Of a stretch of DNA of 11,054 nt, positions 1-7,331 are shown in pieces. How positions within the stretch are numbered: position 1 is the stretch's first letter; each line of letters starts with the position of its first letter. A model generated the notes under the pieces. That model made no database searches, was not told the DNA's origin, and saw only the letters and a list, made by a program, of their open reading frames with translations. Origin of the DNA: Planctomycetota bacterium (GTDB taxonomy: Bacteria > Planctomycetota > SZUA-567); NCBI GenBank assembly GCA_031270145.1, contig JAISYD010000118.1:1-11054 (forward strand), given 5' to 3'. The position numbers and the translations under genes were made by a program.

Positions 1-178
1 CCTTGACGAAAATCCCGAAATCCTTGATGTTGACCTTGGTGCCCTTGGCCACGGCCGAGGCGACTTCGTCGAAAACAAAATCAACCACCGCCGAGGCGTA
101 CTTCAATTTGGAACCCGTCTTGTCAACCAGCGCCTGGGCCAGTTGGCGCTTGCGCAGCACCTCGATTTTGGCAGCCAT
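1..178 (-). CDS. HU/IHF-family DNA-binding protein (partial, C-terminus beyond window)
   Basis: The first 59 residues are present; the gene runs off the left edge. HU-family proteins are small (about 90 residues) dimeric nucleoid proteins that bend DNA. Seen here: a short basic leader (MAAKIEVLRKRQLAQALV), a helical region with the family pattern DFVFDEVASAVAKGTKV, then IKDFGIFVK, which matches the conserved 'GFGtF' turn that leads into the DNA-binding arms. The arms themselves are outside the window, so HU cannot be told from IHF or other paralogues. Start choice: two in-frame ATGs lie at 184 and 178. The GGGGAGGA ribosome-binding site directly abuts the first and is 6 bases from the second, so 178 is preferred. 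It has its own promoter (329-334 and 307-312) and a leader of about 120 bases, so it is probably transcribed independently of serA upstream. Confidence 0.88.
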   Translation of the reverse strand, partial: MAAKIEVLRKRQLAQALVDKTGSKLKYASAVVDFVFDEVASAVAKGTKVNIKDFGIFVK

Positions 179-306
179 TCCCATTCCTCCCCTTCCCGAA
201 AAATAAACGGTCGCCGGCGCGCCTCCAACGTCCCCGATGAAACCCGCGGCCAGGACCAAAACCCGCCGGAGCGGCTTTCAACCGCAACCGAATCAACTTT
301 TGGCGA

Positions 307-334
307 AATATAGGGCATATTTCACACATGTCAA
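307..334 (-). promoter_or_regulatory. sigma70-type promoter of the HU-family gene
   Basis: On the minus strand a perfect -35 hexamer TTGACA (334-329) is followed after 16 bases by TATATT (312-307), 5 of 6 matches to TATAAT. Transcription would start near position 300, giving a leader of about 120 bases before the HU start codon at 178. The stretch immediately upstream of the -35 box (335-351) is almost pure T on this strand, as in an UP element. This is the best promoter in the left half of the window. Confidence 0.75.
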
Positions 335-351
335 GGAAAAAAAAACAAAAA
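335..351 (-). terminator. T-rich tract after serA (possible terminator tail and/or UP element)
   Basis: Immediately after the serA stop codon the minus strand reads a run of T broken by one G and ending in CC. It could be the U-tail of an intrinsic terminator for the serA transcript, but the end of serA offers only a weak hairpin (a 4-base stem of TCAA with TTGA around the stop), so termination here is uncertain. Its position directly upstream of the HU -35 box also fits an A/T-rich UP element contacted by the RNA polymerase alpha C-terminal domain. Confidence 0.35.
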
Positions 352-1974
352 TCAATCAAAAAGGTTGACGCTGTAAATGCGCTCGATTTCCAGCCGCGGA
401 TCCCGGCGGATGGCTTCCACCGCCTCCGGCGGCACTTCCTGGCCGGCGCCGATGACCATGGACGCCTTTTTCAGGCTTTTCAGCAGCCCCACCTGCATGT
501 TTTCGATGTTTATGCCCCGGTCGCCCAGCAGGGTGCCGATCCGGCCGATGACGCCCGGCTTGTCGGGGTAGCGGAGGAACAGCATGTGATCGTCCAGGCG
601 CACCTCGATGTCGGCGTCGTCGATGCGGATCAGGCGCTTGCGGCCGTCCTGGTAGACGGTGCCGGCCAGATGCGTCTCCTTGCGCTTCCCGTCCGCCAGG
701 CCCCGCACCACCAGATCGATGTGATCGATCCGGGGCGCGTCCGCTGCGGCGGCCGAGAGGATGAGCTCGGCCCGGATGCCCCGCTGCTGGGCCAGGAACA
801 TGGCGTTGATGTCGTTGGCGCCCTCGACTCCGCAGGCGCCGAGGATGCCCTTGACGGCGGCGAAGCGGAGGATGCCGCAATCCTTGTCGGCGAAGAAGTC
901 GCCGCCCGCCCGCACCTCGGCCTCGGCCACCGGGGCGTTGACCAGGCGGGAGGCGATCCGGCCCATGGCCGCCGCCAGCTCGGCGTAGGGGGCGAGACTG
1001 GGCTCGGGCGAAAAGGTCACGTTCACGGCGTTCTGGATTTTGCCCTCCTCGAAGAAGGCGATCACCTGCTCGGCCAACTGGAGTCCGCAGCGCTCCTCCG
1101 CCTCCTCGGTGGAGGCCCCGAGATGCGGGGTCAGGGTGATGTTGTCGACGCCGAAAAGCGGGCCGGAGGTCATGGGCTCGCTGGAGAACACGTCCAGCCC
1201 GGCGGCGGCCAGGCGGCCGGACCGCACCGCCTCGGCCAGCGCGGCCTCGTCGACGACGCCGCCGCGGGAGCAGTTCACCACCCTCGCCCCGGGTTTCATT
1301 TTCGCGATGCGGCCGGCCGAGAGGAGGTTCCTGGTCTGCTCGGTGAGCGGGGTGTGGAGGGTGACGAAGTCCGCCCGGGCCAGCGCCTGGTCAAGATCCG
1401 GAAGCAGTTCCACCTTGAGTTCGCGGGCGCGCTCGGCCGGGAAGAAGGGATCGAAGGCGATCACCCGCATGCCGGCCGCCTGCATGACCCGGACGACGTG
1501 CTGGCCGATCTTCCCCATGCCGACGACCGCCAGGGTCTTCCCGCTCACCTCGGAGCCGACCAGGGATTTCTTTTCCCACCTGCCGTCCCGCATCAGCCGA
1601 TCCGCCCGGGCGGTGTTCCTGGCCACGGCGAAAAGCAGGGCGATGGTCTGCTCCGCCGCCGAAACGGTGTTGCCGAAGGGGGTGTTCATCACGATGACCC
1701 CGCGCTCGGTGGCGGCCGCCTTGTCGATGTTGTCGGTGCCGACCCCAGCCCGGCCGATGATTTTCAGCCTCCCGCCGGCCGCTTCGATGGCCCGGCGATC
1801 GACGCGGGTGCCGGAGCGGACGAGAAGGGCGTCGCAGGCGGAGATTTTCCCAACCAGCTCGCCCTCCGCGAACTTGCCCCGGGCGACGACCCCGTCGGCG
1901 CCGAAATGCCTTTTCAAAAGTTCCAGGCCGCTTCCCTTGATGTTGTCGGCGGCGACGACGACGTATTTTGCCAT
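352..1974 (-). CDS. serA: D-3-phosphoglycerate dehydrogenase (long, ACT-containing form)
   Basis: 540 residues. It oxidises 3-phosphoglycerate to 3-phosphohydroxypyruvate with NAD+, the committed step of serine synthesis, in the cytosol. Seen: N-terminal substrate domain with GRAGVGTDNID (74-84); nucleotide-binding Rossmann domain with GMGKIG (152-157); catalytic Arg237 in CSRGG, Glu266 in SSEP and His284 in TPHLG; then an intervening (ASB-type) domain from about 320 to 455 and a C-terminal ACT domain from about 463 to 540 (DKPGVIGRIGTLLGDRGINI). This is the long class of about 530 residues found in many bacteria and in animals. The ACT domain usually gives serine feedback control, but control of this enzyme cannot be read from sequence. 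The start at 1974 has an AGGGA ribosome-binding site 6 bases upstream. It lies 33 bases after the flavin-barrel gene and in the same run as glyA, which consumes serine. Confidence 0.96.
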   Translation of the reverse strand: MAKYVVVAADNIKGSGLELLKRHFGADGVVARGKFAEGELVGKISACDALLVRSGTRVDRRAIEAAGGRLKIIGRAGVGTDNIDKAAATERGVIVMNTPFGNTVSAAEQTIALLFAVARNTARADRLMRDGRWEKKSLVGSEVSGKTLAVVGMGKIGQHVVRVMQAAGMRVIAFDPFFPAERARELKVELLPDLDQALARADFVTLHTPLTEQTRNLLSAGRIAKMKPGARVVNCSRGGVVDEAALAEAVRSGRLAAAGLDVFSSEPMTSGPLFGVDNITLTPHLGASTEEAEERCGLQLAEQVIAFFEEGKIQNAVNVTFSPEPSLAPYAELAAAMGRIASRLVNAPVAEAEVRAGGDFFADKDCGILRFAAVKGILGACGVEGANDINAMFLAQQRGIRAELILSAAAADAPRIDHIDLVVRGLADGKRKETHLAGTVYQDGRKRLIRIDDADIEVRLDDHMLFLRYPDKPGVIGRIGTLLGDRGINIENMQVGLLKSLKKASMVIGAGQEVPPEAVEAIRRDPRLEIERIYSVNLFD

Positions 1975-1976
1975 GT

Positions 1977-2000
1977 GGTTTCCCTTGCGGTTTCCCTGCC
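1977..2000 (-). repeat. Tandem 12-base repeat carrying two ribosome-binding-site-like motifs before serA
   Basis: Two adjacent 12-base units (1977-1988 and 1989-2000) share their first nine plus-strand bases, GGTTTCCCT. On the minus strand each gives AGGGAAACC, so the serA start codon has a proximal Shine-Dalgarno motif at good spacing and a second copy 12 bases further upstream. It fills most of the 33-base gap between the flavin-barrel gene and serA. Confidence 0.55.
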
Positions 2001-2007
2001 GGACGGC

Positions 2008-2403
2008 TTAGAGCTTGACGGTTTCGGAATTCCCCCGCATGTCGGCGAGCACCGCCTCGGCCTTGTCGGCGTAGAACATGGCGGCTTTGGCGCCGCCCGG
2101 CCCGTAGATGTCCCTGAGCAGCGGCATCGCGGCAAAGGCTTTCTCCAGCAATTCCGGCCTGGCGTCGAAGACGGCGGAGCCGCGCAGGCGCAGGTACCGC
2201 CCGTCGGCGTCGGACACGCTCAACTCAAACAAGGGATTGGCCCGCAATTGCCGGCAGACGTCCTTGTGCTCGCCGGTGATGAAGTACAGGCGGCCGTCCT
2301 GGACCATGTGGAAGCCGAACGGACGGCAGCGGGGCTGGCCGCCGGCGTTGGTGGCCAGCTGGAACACGGGGTTGGCGGCGAGAAAATCCAGAACCTTTTT
2401 CAT
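2008..2403 (-). CDS. Pyridoxamine 5'-phosphate oxidase-like (FMN split-barrel) protein
   Basis: 131 residues. The sequence has the pattern of the small split-barrel flavoproteins grouped with COG5015 and NimA/NimC: an N-terminal LATNAGGQPRCRPFGF strand pair, LYFITGEHKDVCRQLRANP, then RYLRLRGSAVFD and a C-terminal FYADKAEAVL strand. Members usually bind FMN; substrates are mostly unknown. It is too short for the true pyridoxamine phosphate oxidase PdxH (about 210 residues) and lacks that enzyme's C-terminal region, so a direct role in PLP synthesis should not be assumed even though its neighbour glyA encodes a PLP enzyme. The start at 2403 has AGGGA 6 bases upstream. It lies 73 bases downstream of glyA, with a palindrome in the gap, and 33 bases upstream of serA. 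Confidence 0.85.
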   Translation of the reverse strand: MKKVLDFLAANPVFQLATNAGGQPRCRPFGFHMVQDGRLYFITGEHKDVCRQLRANPLFELSVSDADGRYLRLRGSAVFDARPELLEKAFAAMPLLRDIYGPGGAKAAMFYADKAEAVLADMRGNSETVKL

Positions 2404-2430
2404 GGCTTGTCCCTTTCTTGGTGGAATCGG

Positions 2431-2454
2431 GGCGGCTCCGGCGCCGGAGCCGCC
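2431..2454 (-). repeat. Perfect 24-base palindrome (intercistronic hairpin) between glyA and the split-barrel gene
   Basis: The 24 bases are exactly self-complementary: arm GGCGGCTCCG (2431-2440), centre GCGC, arm CGGAGCCGCC (2445-2454). As RNA this gives a 10-pair GC-rich stem with a 4-base loop. On the transcribed (minus) strand it is followed by CCGATTCC rather than a T run, so it is not a classical intrinsic terminator. It sits between the glyA stop (2477) and the next start codon (2403), where it could act as an mRNA-stability hairpin, a partial terminator or a dimeric protein's operator. Confidence 0.7.
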
Positions 2455-2476
2455 AATTTCCTGACGCCCCTCCGGG

Positions 2477-3724
2477 CTAGCGCAACTCGGGATAAAGCGG
2501 AAATTTGCCGCAGAGCGCGCGGACCCGCCCGCGGAGTTTCCGCAAAACCTCCGCGTCGCCCCGCCCCTCCAGGGCCTCGCAAACGATGTCCGCCACCTCG
2601 ACCATGGCCGCCCGGTCCATCCCGCGGGTCGTGGCGGCCGGGGTCCCCAGGCGGATGCCGGACGATTTCAGGGGCGGCAACTCGTCGAAGGGGATTTGGT
2701 TCTTGTTGACGGTGACGCCGATCCCGGCCAAAACATCCTCCGCCTCCTTGCCGGTCAGGCCCCGCGAATGCACGTCGATCAGCAGCAGGTGGTTGTCGGT
2801 GCCGCCGGAGACGACGCGAAAGCCCCTTTTCCCGAATTCCGCCGCCATGGCGGCCGCATTCTCCACCACCCGCCCCATATAGGCCTTGAATTCCGGCGCC
2901 GCCGCCTCCCGCAAGGCCACCGCCTTGGCGGCGATGACGTGCATCAGGGGGCCGCCCTGGATGCCGGGGAAGATCGCGGCGTCGACTTTCCTGGCGTGTT
3001 CCGCCTTGCACAGGATCATCCCGCCGCGGGGGCCGCGGAGCGTCTTGTGGGTGGTGGTGGTGACGACGTCGGCGTGGGGCACGGGGCTGGGATGCAGCCC
3101 GGCCGCCACCAGACCGGCGATATGGGCCATGTCGACCAGGAAAAAGGCGCCGACCTCCCTGGCGATTTCCGCGAATTTGCCGAAATCGATGATCCGGGGA
3201 TAGGCCGAGGCGCCGGCGATGATCAGCGCCGGCCGGAACTCGCGGGCGACGGCGGCCAGCGCGCCGTAGTCGATGCGCTCGTCGTCCCGCCGCACCCCGT
3301 AGGACGCGATCCGGAAGAGCCGGCCGGAAAAGTTGATCTTATACCCGTGCGTGAGGTGCCCGCCCTGGGCCAGATCCATCCCGAGGATCCGGTCGCCCGG
3401 ATTGACGAGGGCGAGATAGGCCGCCATGTTGGCCTGGCTCCCGGCGTGCGGCTGGACATTGGCGTGCTCGGCCCCGAACAGCGTCCTGGCCCGCTCAATG
3501 GCCAGCGTCTCGGCCTTGTCGACCTCGCCGCAGCCGCCGTAGTAGCGCTTGCCGGGATAGCCCTCGGCGTATTTGTTGTTGAGGCAGGAGCCCTGGGCCT
3601 GGAGCACGGCGGGCGAGGGGAAGTTCTCCGAGGCGATGAGCTCGATGCCGTCCCGCTGGCGGGCGAGCTCGGCGTCGAGGACGCGGGCTATTTCGGCATC
3701 GGCTTTGGCGACGAATTCGTTCAT
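2477..3724 (-). CDS. glyA: Serine hydroxymethyltransferase
   Basis: 415 residues from the chosen start. It is a PLP enzyme that interconverts serine plus tetrahydrofolate with glycine plus 5,10-methylene-tetrahydrofolate, the main source of one-carbon units. Seen: IELIASENF near the N-terminus, NKYAEGYPGKRYYGG (substrate and PLP region), VDMAHIAGLVAAG, the PLP-lysine motif TTTTHKTLRGPRGG with Lys227, and the folate-side GIRLGTPAATTRGM near residue 360. Length is typical of bacterial GlyA. Start choice: an in-frame ATG at 3739 begins one base-step after the prfB stop but has no ribosome-binding site; the ATG at 3724 has GGAG 9 bases upstream and gives a normal N-terminus. From 3739 the protein would be 420 residues. 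prfB ends at 3740, so the two genes are very likely co-transcribed and perhaps translationally coupled. It shares the run with serA, its metabolic partner. Confidence 0.96.
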   Translation of the reverse strand: MNEFVAKADAEIARVLDAELARQRDGIELIASENFPSPAVLQAQGSCLNNKYAEGYPGKRYYGGCGEVDKAETLAIERARTLFGAEHANVQPHAGSQANMAAYLALVNPGDRILGMDLAQGGHLTHGYKINFSGRLFRIASYGVRRDDERIDYGALAAVAREFRPALIIAGASAYPRIIDFGKFAEIAREVGAFFLVDMAHIAGLVAAGLHPSPVPHADVVTTTTHKTLRGPRGGMILCKAEHARKVDAAIFPGIQGGPLMHVIAAKAVALREAAAPEFKAYMGRVVENAAAMAAEFGKRGFRVVSGGTDNHLLLIDVHSRGLTGKEAEDVLAGIGVTVNKNQIPFDELPPLKSSGIRLGTPAATTRGMDRAAMVEVADIVCEALEGRGDAEVLRKLRGRVRALCGKFPLYPELR

Positions 3725-3739
3725 GGCGGCATTCTCCAT

Positions 3740-4849
3740 TCAAAGGGGTTGCTGCTTCACCGCCCAGCGCAAGTAGGCGTCGATGAAATTGTCCAAATTG
3801 CCGTCCAGCACCTTGCCGATGTCGCCGGTTTCCACCCCGGTGCGGACGTCCTTGACCATCTGGTAGGGGTTCATGACGTAGTTGCGGATCTGGCTGCCCC
3901 AGGCGTTGTCCATCTTGCCGGCGTTGCGGGCGCTGACCTGGGCGGCCCGGGCCTCCTCCTCGCGGCGCTTGAGGCGGGACTTGAGGATCTTGAGGGCGGT
4001 TTCTTTGTTGCTGTGCTGGGAGCGCTCGTTCTGTACCGCCACCACCAGGCCGGTCGGCAGGTGGGTGATGCGGACGGCGGAATCCGTCTTGTTGACGTGC
4101 TGCCCGCCCTTGCCGCCAGCGCGGTAGGTGTCTATCTTCAAATCGTTGTCGTCGATGACGATGTTGATCTCCTCCTGGTAGTCGGGCACCACGTCGACGG
4201 CGGCGAAGGAGGTCTCGCGCTTGCCGGAAAAGGGGCTGATCCGCACCAGGCGGTGGACGCCCACCTCGCCCCTGAGGTAGCCGCAGGCGAAGGCGCCGCC
4301 GATCCTGAGCTCGACCCCCCGGATCCCCGCCTCCTCGCCGGCCAGGAAATCCAGCTCCTGCGCCGTCCAGCCCCGGCGCTCGAAAAAGCGCAGATACATC
4401 CTGAGCAGCATCTCGGCCCACTCGCAGGCGTCGGCCCCGCCGGCCCCGGTATGGATGCTGAAGAAGCAGGGCTCGCGATCATGCGGCCGGGAAAGCAGGG
4501 CCAGCAACTCGAGCGAGGCCAGATCCTCCCGCAGCTTCCCGACGTCCAGCGCCACCTCGGCCAGGCCGCCGGCGTCGTTGTCGGCCGCCACCAACTCGAA
4601 AAGCTCGCGGCAGTCGTCGGCTTTTTTCGTCACCGCCAGGAGCGGATCGAGGATGGCCTTGACGGCCCTTAGCTCCTCCACGTCCCGCCTGGCCGCCTCC
4701 TGGCCGCTCCAGAAGTCCGGCGACGCCATCCGGGCCTCGATTTCGGCCCGGCGCGCCGCCTTTTCCTCCGCCGCCAGCGATTGGCGGAGCGCCCCGACCC
4801 GGAGTTCGACCTCCCGGATGGCGTCGCGCACCTCATTGGTTTCCGGCAT
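3740..4849 (-). CDS. prfB: Peptide chain release factor 2
   Basis: 369 residues. RF2 recognises UGA and UAA stop codons on the ribosome and triggers peptide release. Seen: an N-terminal helical domain (1-115), the stop-codon-reading tripeptide SPF at 205-207, which marks RF2 rather than RF1 (PAT-type), and the universal GGQ motif at 248-250 in AGGKGGQHVNKTDSAVR. The C-terminal ends in VLDGNLDNFIDAYL, typical for the family. Many bacteria regulate prfB by a +1 frameshift at an in-frame UGA near codon 26; here the region is one continuous frame (RVGALRQSLAAEEKAAR, residues 17-33), so that autoregulation is absent. The start at 4849 matches the usual RF2 N-terminus, though its ribosome-binding site is weak (AAAGG 13 bases upstream). 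It lies 84 bases after the antiporter gene and directly precedes glyA. Confidence 0.96.
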   Translation of the reverse strand: MPETNEVRDAIREVELRVGALRQSLAAEEKAARRAEIEARMASPDFWSGQEAARRDVEELRAVKAILDPLLAVTKKADDCRELFELVAADNDAGGLAEVALDVGKLREDLASLELLALLSRPHDREPCFFSIHTGAGGADACEWAEMLLRMYLRFFERRGWTAQELDFLAGEEAGIRGVELRIGGAFACGYLRGEVGVHRLVRISPFSGKRETSFAAVDVVPDYQEEINIVIDDNDLKIDTYRAGGKGGQHVNKTDSAVRITHLPTGLVVAVQNERSQHSNKETALKILKSRLKRREEEARAAQVSARNAGKMDNAWGSQIRNYVMNPYQMVKDVRTGVETGDIGKVLDGNLDNFIDAYLRWAVKQQPL

Positions 4850-4876
4850 ATGTCCGCACCAACCTTTCCCGCCTCC

Positions 4877-4892
4877 CGGGGCTTTCGCCCCG
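4877..4892 (-). promoter_or_regulatory. GNRA-capped hairpin in the prfB leader
   Basis: On the minus strand CGGGGC, loop GAAA, GCCCCG forms a perfect 6-pair stem capped by a GNRA-type tetraloop, and GGGAGG follows directly. It lies 28 bases upstream of the prfB start codon in the 84-base gap after the antiporter gene. There is no following T run, so it is not an obvious terminator. I see no convincing promoter hexamers in this gap. Confidence 0.4.
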
Positions 4893-4933
4893 CGTCCGAA
4901 GCGGCGAATTGAAACTTGCCGCCGGACGGCCGC

Positions 4934-7156
4934 CTAGTGCGGCCCCGACATCAAACGCTCCATCAGCGAAAAGTTCCGGCTGTCCTTTTCGCCGATGAGG
5001 AGCCGCACCACCTCCTCCGGGGTTTCGGCCGACAGCACCATATCCACCATCTCCTGGGTCCGCAAAGCCGCCGTGAGGGTGGCCAGGAAGTACAGATGCG
5101 GCCCCGAGGTGTTCTTGGGCGAGGCCACCATGACGGCCAGCCGGACCGGGGAGCCGTCCAGGCAGGCGAAGTCCAGGCCCTCGGGGCAGAGGCCCACCGC
5201 CGCCGCCACTCCGTTCAGCGCCTCGGAACGGCCATGCGGCATGAAAACGCCGTATTCCAGCTCGGTGGGGTCGGCGGCCTCGCGCTCGGCGATGGAGGCC
5301 AGGATGTCGGCCTCGCTTTTCATGGGCAGGCTGCCGCCGTCGAGCTTCCTGACCAGTTCGCGGATGACGTCGTCCTTGGTCCGCGCGGTCAGGCGCATGA
5401 TCACGCTTTCCGGGATCAGGATATCCCGCTTTTCCCGCATGGGCAGGGTGCGGACGCTGGTGATGGAGCTTAGCGTCCGGCGGAAATCCCGGGGCTTCGC
5501 CAATTCCTTGAGGCGGTCGATGTCCCGGTGCATCTCCACCAGCGCCTCGTAGACCACGGTGTAGATGAAGGTGACGTCGCGGCGGTTCGAGGAGAAAAGA
5601 ATGTTGTGGTTGTCGTCCCGCCACATGGAAAAGGCCAGGTCGTCCTTTCGGACGTGGTAAAGCCGGGAATCGGAGTCGACCATGGAGATGAAAAAGCCGT
5701 CCGCCTGGAAGGCGGCGATGACGCCCTGGGTCGCGCCGTCCGCCACCGTCTCGGACGGGAAGGAAAACTCGCTCTCCCTGAAATCGTCGGAATCGCGCTC
5801 CACCGCCACTCCCTTGCCCGGTATCGACAGGGCGACGGAAAGGAGCGGCGGCGCCACGATCGTGGTGAACAGGGTCATGATGATGGCGACGCCGAACATG
5901 TCGGCGTCCAGGATGCCGGTCGACATGCCGATGCCGGAGATGATCAGGGCCACCTCGCCCCTGGGAACCATGCCCACGCCGATGCGGACGGCGCCCAGCC
6001 AGTTGAAGTTGAGGAACAGGGCGGGGACGGCGCAGCCGACGATCTTGGCCGCCACCGCCATGACCCCGAAAATCAGGCCGAAGCGGATCACCCCCGGATT
6101 GCTGAGCCGGTTCAGATCCAGCATCATGCCCATGACCGCGAAAAATATGGGCACAAAGAAGTCCTGCAGATTGTGCAGCCGCTCCTGGACCACGAAAGTG
6201 ATGTCGGTTTTCGAGAGCGAAAGCCCCATGACGTAGGCGCCGATGATCATCGCCAGCCCGGCGGCCTCGAAGATCCCGGCCATCAGGAAGGCCATGCCCA
6301 GGGCCAGGGTGGCGAAGGTGGTCGGGCTTTTGAAGGACTTGAGGAAGCGGCCGATATGGGAGGACAGGGCGATCCCGAGTCCGCTGAAGGCGGCGCAAAT
6401 CAGGATGGTTTCCAGCGCGACGCGAATGATTTCGCCCCAGGGCAGGGCGAAAACTCTGCCGCCGCCGGAGTCGAGCACGTCAATGAGGCTGATGACGATG
6501 CCGAGGACGATGATGCCGAGGATGTCGTCAATGATGGCGGAGGCCAGGATGGTGACCCCCTCCGGGCTGTCCATCCGCTTCCGCTCGGAAAGGATGCGGG
6601 CGGTTATGCCAACCGAGGTGGCGGTGCAAAGCGCGCCCATGAACAGGCAGGAGGAATGGAAAAAATGCAGTTTCCCGCCGCCGCCGAAAAGCGTCCCGAC
6701 GTAGTCGCCGACCACGAAGGAGACGGCCACGCCGCCCAGGCCGATGATGATGCCGGCCACCGAATATCTGATGAATTTCCGGAAATCGGTTTCGAGGCCG
6801 ACCATGAACAGGAGGATGAGGCTGGCGATGGTGGCGAAGCCGTAGAGCTCGGACGAAACCGCTATACTCTGCGCCCCCCTGGCAAACAGGCCGGCGGGCA
6901 GCCCAATCCGGGGCAGGGGAACGCCGCCCAACAAAAACGGGCCGATGACGACGCCGGAAACCAGTTCCCCGAGCACGCCGGGCAGTTTGAGGCGGCGCAT
7001 AAGCCAGCCGCCGATCCGGACGGCGAAAATGATGACCGCGAGCTGGAGGACCAGAATGCTCATGCGGTGCGTCAGGGTTTCGCCGCCGCCGATCGACAAA
7101 TCGGCGACGGCAACCGCCGCCCGGGTGGACGCTTCGGTCGCGTCGACAATATCCAT
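4934..7156 (-). CDS. CPA2 (Kef/NapA-type) cation:proton antiporter with C-terminal PTS EIIA type-2 domain
   Basis: 740 residues, inner membrane. Residues about 33-445 form the antiporter: LPGVLGELVSGVVIGP (58-73), then GLETDFRKF, ALCTATSVGITARILSE (175-191), the paired aspartates Asp210-Asp211 in SAIIDDILGIIVLGI, Lys371 in VAAKIVG, and GVGMVPRGEVALIISGIG (393-410). The Asp-Asp pair is typical of electrogenic Na+/H+ exchange in CPA2. Residues about 455-575 are a soluble linker I do not recognise; it is not a TrkA-N domain. Residues about 578-725 are a mannitol/fructose-class EIIA domain with the phosphorylatable His641 in FMPHGRSE. This suggests control of ion exchange by PTS phosphorylation state, or use of EIIA as a sensor; no EI or HPr gene is in the window. 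The frame stays open upstream to 7762, but that part is antisense to the aminomutase. Start 7156 has a poor ribosome-binding site; ATG 7063 (MSILVLQL) is the alternative. Confidence 0.9.
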   Translation of the reverse strand: MDIVDATEASTRAAVAVADLSIGGGETLTHRMSILVLQLAVIIFAVRIGGWLMRRLKLPGVLGELVSGVVIGPFLLGGVPLPRIGLPAGLFARGAQSIAVSSELYGFATIASLILLFMVGLETDFRKFIRYSVAGIIIGLGGVAVSFVVGDYVGTLFGGGGKLHFFHSSCLFMGALCTATSVGITARILSERKRMDSPEGVTILASAIIDDILGIIVLGIVISLIDVLDSGGGRVFALPWGEIIRVALETILICAAFSGLGIALSSHIGRFLKSFKSPTTFATLALGMAFLMAGIFEAAGLAMIIGAYVMGLSLSKTDITFVVQERLHNLQDFFVPIFFAVMGMMLDLNRLSNPGVIRFGLIFGVMAVAAKIVGCAVPALFLNFNWLGAVRIGVGMVPRGEVALIISGIGMSTGILDADMFGVAIIMTLFTTIVAPPLLSVALSIPGKGVAVERDSDDFRESEFSFPSETVADGATQGVIAAFQADGFFISMVDSDSRLYHVRKDDLAFSMWRDDNHNILFSSNRRDVTFIYTVVYEALVEMHRDIDRLKELAKPRDFRRTLSSITSVRTLPMREKRDILIPESVIMRLTARTKDDVIRELVRKLDGGSLPMKSEADILASIAEREAADPTELEYGVFMPHGRSEALNGVAAAVGLCPEGLDFACLDGSPVRLAVMVASPKNTSGPHLYFLATLTAALRTQEMVDMVLSAETPEEVVRLLIGEKDSRNFSLMERLMSGPH

Positions 7157-7295
7157 AAAAAACCGCTTTCTCAAAAGCCGCGGGCAAAACTGGATCCAGG
7201 CGGGACGCGCCGCGCCTTGGCCGGAGCTTGATTTTCGCCATATCCGCCTGGTTGTCCAACAGAAAAACCACCGCCCCGGCCGGAACGAGCGGAGG

Positions 7296-7312
7296 CGGAA
7301 AAAATATTTCCG
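7296..7312. promoter_or_regulatory. Operator-like dyad in the divergent intergenic region
   Basis: CGGAAA, five bases (AAATA), TTTCCG forms a perfect 6-base dyad 19 bases upstream of the TTGACA at 7332. It is located between the divergent antiporter and aminomutase genes, where a dimeric regulator could bind. No regulator gene is adjacent, and the sequence is not one I can assign to a known family. The rest of the 7157-7412 gap holds the TTGACA motif and otherwise nothing I can interpret. Confidence 0.35.
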
Positions 7313-7331
7313 GGAAATTCTGAAAAACGGT

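Noticed and set aside
2008..2403. True pyridoxamine 5'-phosphate oxidase (pdxH) as the identity of the small barrel protein
   Set aside because: It is about 80 residues too short and lacks the PdxH C-terminal region; it fits the small COG5015-like group better.
328..4672. Very long plus-strand open frames (793 and 658 codons) antisense to serA, the split-barrel gene, glyA and prfB
   Set aside because: They mirror well-supported genes. In GC-rich DNA the minus-strand genes avoid TTA, CTA and TCA codons, which removes stops from the opposite frame. The translations are His/Gly/Asp-rich and match no family I know.
5528..7231. 567-codon plus-strand open frame inside the antiporter gene
   Set aside because: Same antisense composition effect; the translation is low-complexity and the opposite strand clearly encodes a membrane transporter.
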